36,392 bases of DNA, from assembly GCA_021201355.1 (NCBI GenBank), contig JAJQFC010000017.1, positions 1 to 36,392 on the forward strand, given 5' to 3'. The stretch is from Planctomycetaceae bacterium. GTDB taxonomy: Bacteria; Planctomycetota; SZUA-567. The position numbers and the translations under genes were made by a program. Under the pieces are notes generated by a model, which worked only from the letters and a program-made list of their open reading frames with translations, was not told the origin of the DNA and did not search any database. Positions 32,711 through 36,392 of this stretch are shown here, one piece after another (positions within the stretch are counted from its first letter, which is position 1; every line of letters starts with the position of its first letter).

Positions 32711-33673
32711 CTATTTAAGCGCGTCGATCTTTTTCAGGGTGTCTTCGAACCGTTTCCCGAACTGCTCCCGAACAGACTGCGATTTGGCGATAAAGCCGGA
32801 TTTGTCGGGACGGGTGACGACCATGTCCTTCAACTTCAACGTTTCGACCGCTTCCGTGTCCATGGTGCGGCTGAGTTCCCGTTCGTAGACGGCGGCTTCG
32901 TCCAGGCATTCCATGATGATTTGCTGGTCGGCGGCCGGGATGGAGGCCCAGCGCATCGGGCTCATTATGAGGAAGACGGTGGCGTAGCAGTGTTCGGTGA
33001 TGGCGAGGTTCTTGTTCACTTCGACGACGTTGTTCTTGTCGATGACGGTGGTGGGGTTTTCCTGGCCGTCGATGGCGCCCTGCTGCATCGCCGTGTAGGC
33101 GTCGCCCCAGGCCATGGGAACCGGGTCGGCGCCGAGGGAGCGCCACAGTTCCTGGTGGATCTGGTTTTCCATGACGCGGATACGGAGGCCGGCGACGTCA
33201 TCGACCGAATTGACTTCGCGTTTCGAGTTCGTCAGGTTCCGGAACCCGGATTCCCAGATGGCCAGGCCCTTGATGCCGACGTTGTCGAGTTTGGCGAGGA
33301 AGTCGTTGCCGATCTCCCCGAGGAAGATTTTATCGGCGTGTTCGTAGCTTTCGATGACATAGGGAAGATCGACCGCCGAGATTTCCTGAACGAAATTGCC
33401 GAGGACCGACTGGTTGACGACGGCGATGTCGAGGTTGCCGAGCTGGATGGCTTCGACATTGTCCCGTTCGGCGCCGAGCTGGGCGTTGTGGAAGGTGTTG
33501 ATGACGATGCGGCCTTCGGTCCGTTCCTTGACGCGGGCGGCGAAGCGGTCCATGGACTGGCCGATGGCGCCGTCGGCGGCCGACACCTGGCTCATGCGGA
33601 GTTCCTGTCCCGCCTGGACGCAGTTCGGCAGGAGGGCGGCGGCGAAGGCCAGAACGAGTAGAAGTTTCTTCAC
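32711..33673 (-). CDS. dctP: TRAP transporter substrate-binding protein DctP
   Basis: 320-aa periplasmic binding protein of the DctP family. The signal peptide is about 1-21 (LLLVLAFAAALLPNCVQA). Family features are IGQSMDRFAARVKERTEGRI, the Arg near residue 148 in VNSVDDVAGLRIRVMENQIH that clamps a carboxylate, and WGDAYTAMQQGAIDGQENP. The Arg fits an organic or sugar acid ligand. The start is GTG 33673, with AAAGGAG 8 nt upstream. It lies 56 nt after the dehydratase gene and is followed by a 15-bp hairpin. Confidence 0.94.
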   Translation of the reverse strand: MKKLLLVLAFAAALLPNCVQAGQELRMSQVSAADGAIGQSMDRFAARVKERTEGRIVINTFHNAQLGAERDNVEAIQLGNLDIAVVNQSVLGNFVQEISAVDLPYVIESYEHADKIFLGEIGNDFLAKLDNVGIKGLAIWESGFRNLTNSKREVNSVDDVAGLRIRVMENQIHQELWRSLGADPVPMAWGDAYTAMQQGAIDGQENPTTVIDKNNVVEVNKNLAITEHCYATVFLIMSPMRWASIPAADQQIIMECLDEAAVYERELSRTMDTEAVETLKLKDMVVTRPDKSGFIAKSQSVREQFGKRFEDTLKKIDALK

Positions 33674-33729
33674 GGTATTTCTCCTTTATACAAGAATGGA
33701 AGGGGACACGTTATTTTCTTAGAGTGCCG

Positions 33730-34977
33730 TCATGGGGTTTGCAGCGTCCCGTCCGGCAGCCGGGTCTGGGTCCAGGTGGTGACGGTATTTTCGCACCCGT
33801 ATTTTTTCGCCTCGTCCTCGTTCAGGTCGACGCCCAGACCGGGCCTGTCGTTCGGATAGACATAGCCGTTCCGGAATTCGGGAAGGCCGGGGAAGACGTC
33901 GAGCAGGGCTTCCCGGGGGCCTTTCAGATCCTGGATGACGAAGTTCGGCGGCTCCGTGCCGGACCATTCCTGCAGCCCGAAGTTCTGGGAGGCGACGTCG
34001 AGATGGATGTTGGCGGCGTGGGCCAGCGGCGACATGTCGCCCGGGCCGTGCCAGGCGGTGCGGACGCCGAACTGTTCCGCGAAGATCTGCAACTTCCGGG
34101 TCGGGGTGATGCCGCCGACCTGGCTCAGGTGGACGCGGATAAAGTCGATGAGGCCTTCCGAAATAATGTTCCGCCACTCGTAGGGATGGTTGAACAATTC
34201 GCCCTGGGCGATGGGGGTGGAGATTTTTTGGCGGAGTTCCCGGAGCCATTCGTGGCGCTCCAGGGGGATGGCTTCCTCCAGGAAAAACAGCCTGAACCGT
34301 TCCAGTTCCTGGCCGAAGATTATGCCGTCACGCGGGTGAAGTCGCTCGTGGACGTCGTGGCAGAAATCGACGTCGAAGCCGAACCGGGACCGGAGATCCT
34401 CGAACAGTTTTATGGTGTCCCGCACGTACTTCTTGCCGTTCAGGTAAATGCCGGGGGGCGAGCCGTCGGGCGCGGTTTTCGGAGCGTCGCCGAAACCGCC
34501 GCCGCCGTAGCCGCCGCACTGCACGCGGATGTGGGTGATGCCCTGCGCCATATATTTGGCGATGTTGTCGCCGATTTCATTGGTGTCGCGTCCGTCGGCA
34601 TGGCGGTAGATCGGCACGCCTTCCCTGACCTTGCCGCCGAGGAGCTGGTAGACAGGCATGCCGGCCATCTTGCCCTTCAGATCCCACAGGGCTATGTCGA
34701 CGCCGGATATGGCGTTGTTTTCAATCGGGCCGTTCCGCCAGTAGCCGTTATGGTGCATGAGGTGCCACAACTGCTCGATGTTTTCGACGTTCTGGCCGAT
34801 GAGTAACGGCTTCAGGTATTCACGAACCACCAGTTCCACCGCCAGGTGCCGGTAGGCGAAGGTGCCGCAGCCAAGCCCGTACAGGCCCGGCTCGGTCGTG
34901 TCTATTTTCACCACCACCAGATTGATGCCTTCCGGCGCGGTGGTGATTACCCGGACATCGCGGATTTTCACTGTCAT
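33730..34977 (-). CDS. Enolase-superfamily sugar-acid dehydratase, ManD/RspA type
   Basis: 415-aa enolase-superfamily enzyme. Metal ligands fit the ManD group: D208 (CHDVHERLHP), E234/E235 (FLEEAI) and E260 (AQGELFN). The acid/base residues are H210 and H310 (WHGPGDMSP), with R151 in IRVQCGGYG. The sequence follows E. coli RspA along its length (YWRNGPIENNAISGVDIALW, QLLGGKVREG). Members of this group dehydrate D-mannonate, D-gluconate or both to 2-keto-3-deoxygluconate, some with very low activity. A Gly-rich insert (152-172) may shape substrate choice. AGAGG lies right before ATG 34977, with AAAGGGG further up. Confidence 0.93.
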   Translation of the reverse strand: MTVKIRDVRVITTAPEGINLVVVKIDTTEPGLYGLGCGTFAYRHLAVELVVREYLKPLLIGQNVENIEQLWHLMHHNGYWRNGPIENNAISGVDIALWDLKGKMAGMPVYQLLGGKVREGVPIYRHADGRDTNEIGDNIAKYMAQGITHIRVQCGGYGGGGFGDAPKTAPDGSPPGIYLNGKKYVRDTIKLFEDLRSRFGFDVDFCHDVHERLHPRDGIIFGQELERFRLFFLEEAIPLERHEWLRELRQKISTPIAQGELFNHPYEWRNIISEGLIDFIRVHLSQVGGITPTRKLQIFAEQFGVRTAWHGPGDMSPLAHAANIHLDVASQNFGLQEWSGTEPPNFVIQDLKGPREALLDVFPGLPEFRNGYVYPNDRPGLGVDLNEDEAKKYGCENTVTTWTQTRLPDGTLQTP

Positions 34978-35429
34978 CCTCTATTCCCCTTTCTGGCAAC
35001 GCTTTTTAGAATGCTTTTTTCCCACGCCGACCGGGCAAACCATCCCCGTTCCCGGCAGGCATGGACGTCGTGCCGGGGCGCGGAACGTTATTGGGGTGGT
35101 GTGGGGTGGTTTTCCCTATTTCTTCCCAAAACGGCTGGCCGGTTCGGACGCACGCTTCTCATGAATGGCCGCCGCTGTTTCTCTATGTTCTTCCGGATTC
35201 CGGAATGATCCGGCCGTTGACCTCCCGGTCGGGCATCACGTCGTCCTCACGAAAATGACAATGGAACCCGTCCGCCTCCCGCAACGGATGCGAGGGCAGG
35301 GTGACAGCGGATCAACGGGTTATGTCAGAAAACAGTTTTCCGTATGGAGCAAAGGTACAATGACTGTCCGTGTCGATCGTCCCGCGCGGGCGAGAACAGA
35401 GTCGGACTGCGTCGTTACGTCGCGGACGG
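34978..35429. other. Intergenic region between regulator and operon
   Basis: About 450 nt with no gene; short frames here lack ribosome sites. It should hold the promoter of the dehydratase-TRAP operon and operator sites for the GntR regulator. I found no pair of -35 and -10 boxes good enough to report. Confidence 0.4.
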
Positions 35430-36107
35430 CTAGGTTTCTTGGAGTTGATCGAGAGCCTGGTTAAGATGTTCGGCCATGAGGTTTCGCGCTAAATTCGGGT
35501 CGCGACTCTCGAATGCTTTGTGAATGAGTGAGTGATAATAGACGCCGTCTTTGAAACCGAAAATATCGTTTATCTGTTTATGGTTATGGAGCGTCTCGGC
35601 GAAAACGTCGCGGAGGCTTTTTTCCACCAGCGGATTGTCCGAGGCCCGGCTGATTTCCAGGTGAAATAGCATGTCGTGCCTGACGAACTCCTCCGAATCG
35701 CCGATGCTTCCGACCAAATCGTCGAGGTGCCGCTTCAGGTTGGCGACGACCCGGTCGTCGGCGTTGCCGACGGCGAGAAAGGCCGCCTCCGGCTCGAGAA
35801 TGGCGCGGAACTCGAGAACCTTTTTAATGTCCCGGCACTGAATTTCACTGATGCTGTTCGGGTTCGTGGCAATGGGATTGAGATTGCTGGAAACGATGAA
35901 CGTCCCTTTGCCGTGGTGACTCTCCATAATGCCCAAAGCGATGAACTGCTGAATGGCCATCCGTATGCTCGCCCGGCTGACGCCAATCTCCCGCGTCAAC
36001 TCGTGCTCGGAAGGAATCTTGTCGCCTATCCGCCAGGTGGTGTTGGCGATGTTCCGCTTCAGATAATCTATGACTTTTTGTGAGGCAGTGTATTTCACCG
36101 TTTGCAT
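35430..36107 (-). CDS. GntR-family transcriptional regulator (FadR subfamily)
   Basis: 225-aa regulator. The N-terminal winged helix-turn-helix spans about 1-72 (IPSEHELTREIGVSRASIRM, wing HHGKGTFIV). The C-terminal FCD ligand-binding domain includes VLEFRAILEPEAA and the metal-site segment RHDMLFHLEISRASDNPLV. FCD regulators often bind sugar acids or other carboxylates through a metal, which suits control of the downstream dehydratase-TRAP operon, as RspR does for rspAB. The start is ATG 36107, with AAGGG 6 nt upstream; the longer frame from 36161 runs into the promoter. Confidence 0.93.
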   Translation of the reverse strand: MQTVKYTASQKVIDYLKRNIANTTWRIGDKIPSEHELTREIGVSRASIRMAIQQFIALGIMESHHGKGTFIVSSNLNPIATNPNSISEIQCRDIKKVLEFRAILEPEAAFLAVGNADDRVVANLKRHLDDLVGSIGDSEEFVRHDMLFHLEISRASDNPLVEKSLRDVFAETLHNHKQINDIFGFKDGVYYHSLIHKAFESRDPNLARNLMAEHLNQALDQLQET

Positions 36108-36149
36108 GGTGGCCCTTCGCATTCGCAACTTGACTGCCAAGATAAGAGT

Positions 36150-36177
36150 ATAGTACTCCATGCATGTTGTTAGTCAA
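36150..36177 (-). promoter_or_regulatory. Promoter of the GntR regulator
   Basis: Minus strand: TTGACT (36172-36177), 16 nt, TACTAT (36150-36155, 4 of 6). The overlapping plus-strand TTGTTAGTCAA (36167-36177) is one base off the FadR-type operator pattern TNGTN3ACNA, so autoregulation is possible. Confidence 0.5.
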
Positions 36178-36307
36178 GTTTATAATGGATTTTTTAGAAA
36201 TAATTTAACTTATTTAAATTAAGCCTGTTGGGTTGGAATGGACTGTTCCGGATGGTGCTGGAATCTTGTAGGACAAGTTGAGTTATCCGGCATCCGTCCA
36301 CACAAAG

Positions 36308-36346
36308 GACGGGGACGCTCCATTCGGAGCGTCCCCGTCATGTTTG
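36308..36346. terminator. Hairpin terminator near the right edge
   Basis: Perfect 14-bp stem (36308-36321 with 36326-36339), ATTC loop, followed by ATGTTT. Most likely it ends a gene beyond the right edge; the direction is unclear. Confidence 0.65.
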
Positions 36347-36392
36347 GCTATCTCACGGCATAGCAGACGGCGTGGTTTAATGAGTTATCGTA

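Overview
The window comes from a GC-rich, diderm, probably motile and anaerobic or facultative bacterium. An outer-membrane porin, a SurA-like chaperone, a periplasmic efflux adaptor and a lipid-A-type (LAB_N) membrane domain point to an outer membrane. A chemoreceptor and two promoters of sigma-28 (FliA) type point to motility. An NrdD-like protein under NrdR-like boxes and a radical SAM enzyme fit low-oxygen life. Shine-Dalgarno sites are strong (AAGGAG type) and the tRNA encodes its CCA end. I cannot name the phylum; the four-cysteine L28 and the gene mix are compatible with Planctomycetota/Lentisphaerota-like lineages, but this is a weak guess.

Layout. 1-1376 (minus): an RND/MacA-type efflux adaptor split by a one-base frameshift. 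1870-2136: rpmB with its own promoter and terminator. 2315-3371 (minus): queE and a YkgJ/YcgN-like cysteine-cluster gene. 3580-6414 (minus): rnpA-yidD-yidC, the usual membrane-insertion cluster but with no rpmH in front. 7181-9196: a chemoreceptor with a CZB-like zinc motif in its periplasmic part. 9766-15220: a complete RbsA/RhaS-type sugar ABC importer (ATPase, two permeases, binding protein) followed by a metallo-beta-lactamase-fold lactonase-like gene. 15354-16151 (minus): an SDR with altered catalytic residues. 16335-20548: a 60-aa protein and a 677-aa repeat protein, each behind a sigma-28-like promoter, flanking a LAB_N-GT2 glycosyltransferase and an ACT-domain gene. 20654-21973 (minus): a porin. 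21974-23240 has no convincing gene. 23241-27059: a small zinc-motif protein, a radical SAM protein, then a secreted double zinc-ribbon ORF and a SurA-like ORF that look like one gene broken by a -1 shift at an A6 run. 27272-27592 (minus): a short NrdD-like protein. 27908-27993: tRNA-Leu(CAA), followed by an AT-rich orphan gene. 28914-36107 (minus): a sugar-acid operon with a GntR/FadR regulator, a ManD/RspA-type dehydratase, TRAP transporter DctP-DctQ-DctM, a zinc alcohol dehydrogenase of RspB/L-gulonate type and a KduD-like SDR.

How the genes work together. Two carbon-uptake modules dominate: the ABC importer with a possible lactone hydrolase, and the TRAP/ManD/RspB/KduD set, which reads as uptake and conversion of a hexonate or hexuronate towards 2-keto-3-deoxygluconate. 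The sigma-28-like promoters tie two otherwise unrecognisable proteins to the motility regulon. No insertion sequences, CRISPR arrays or phage genes were seen.
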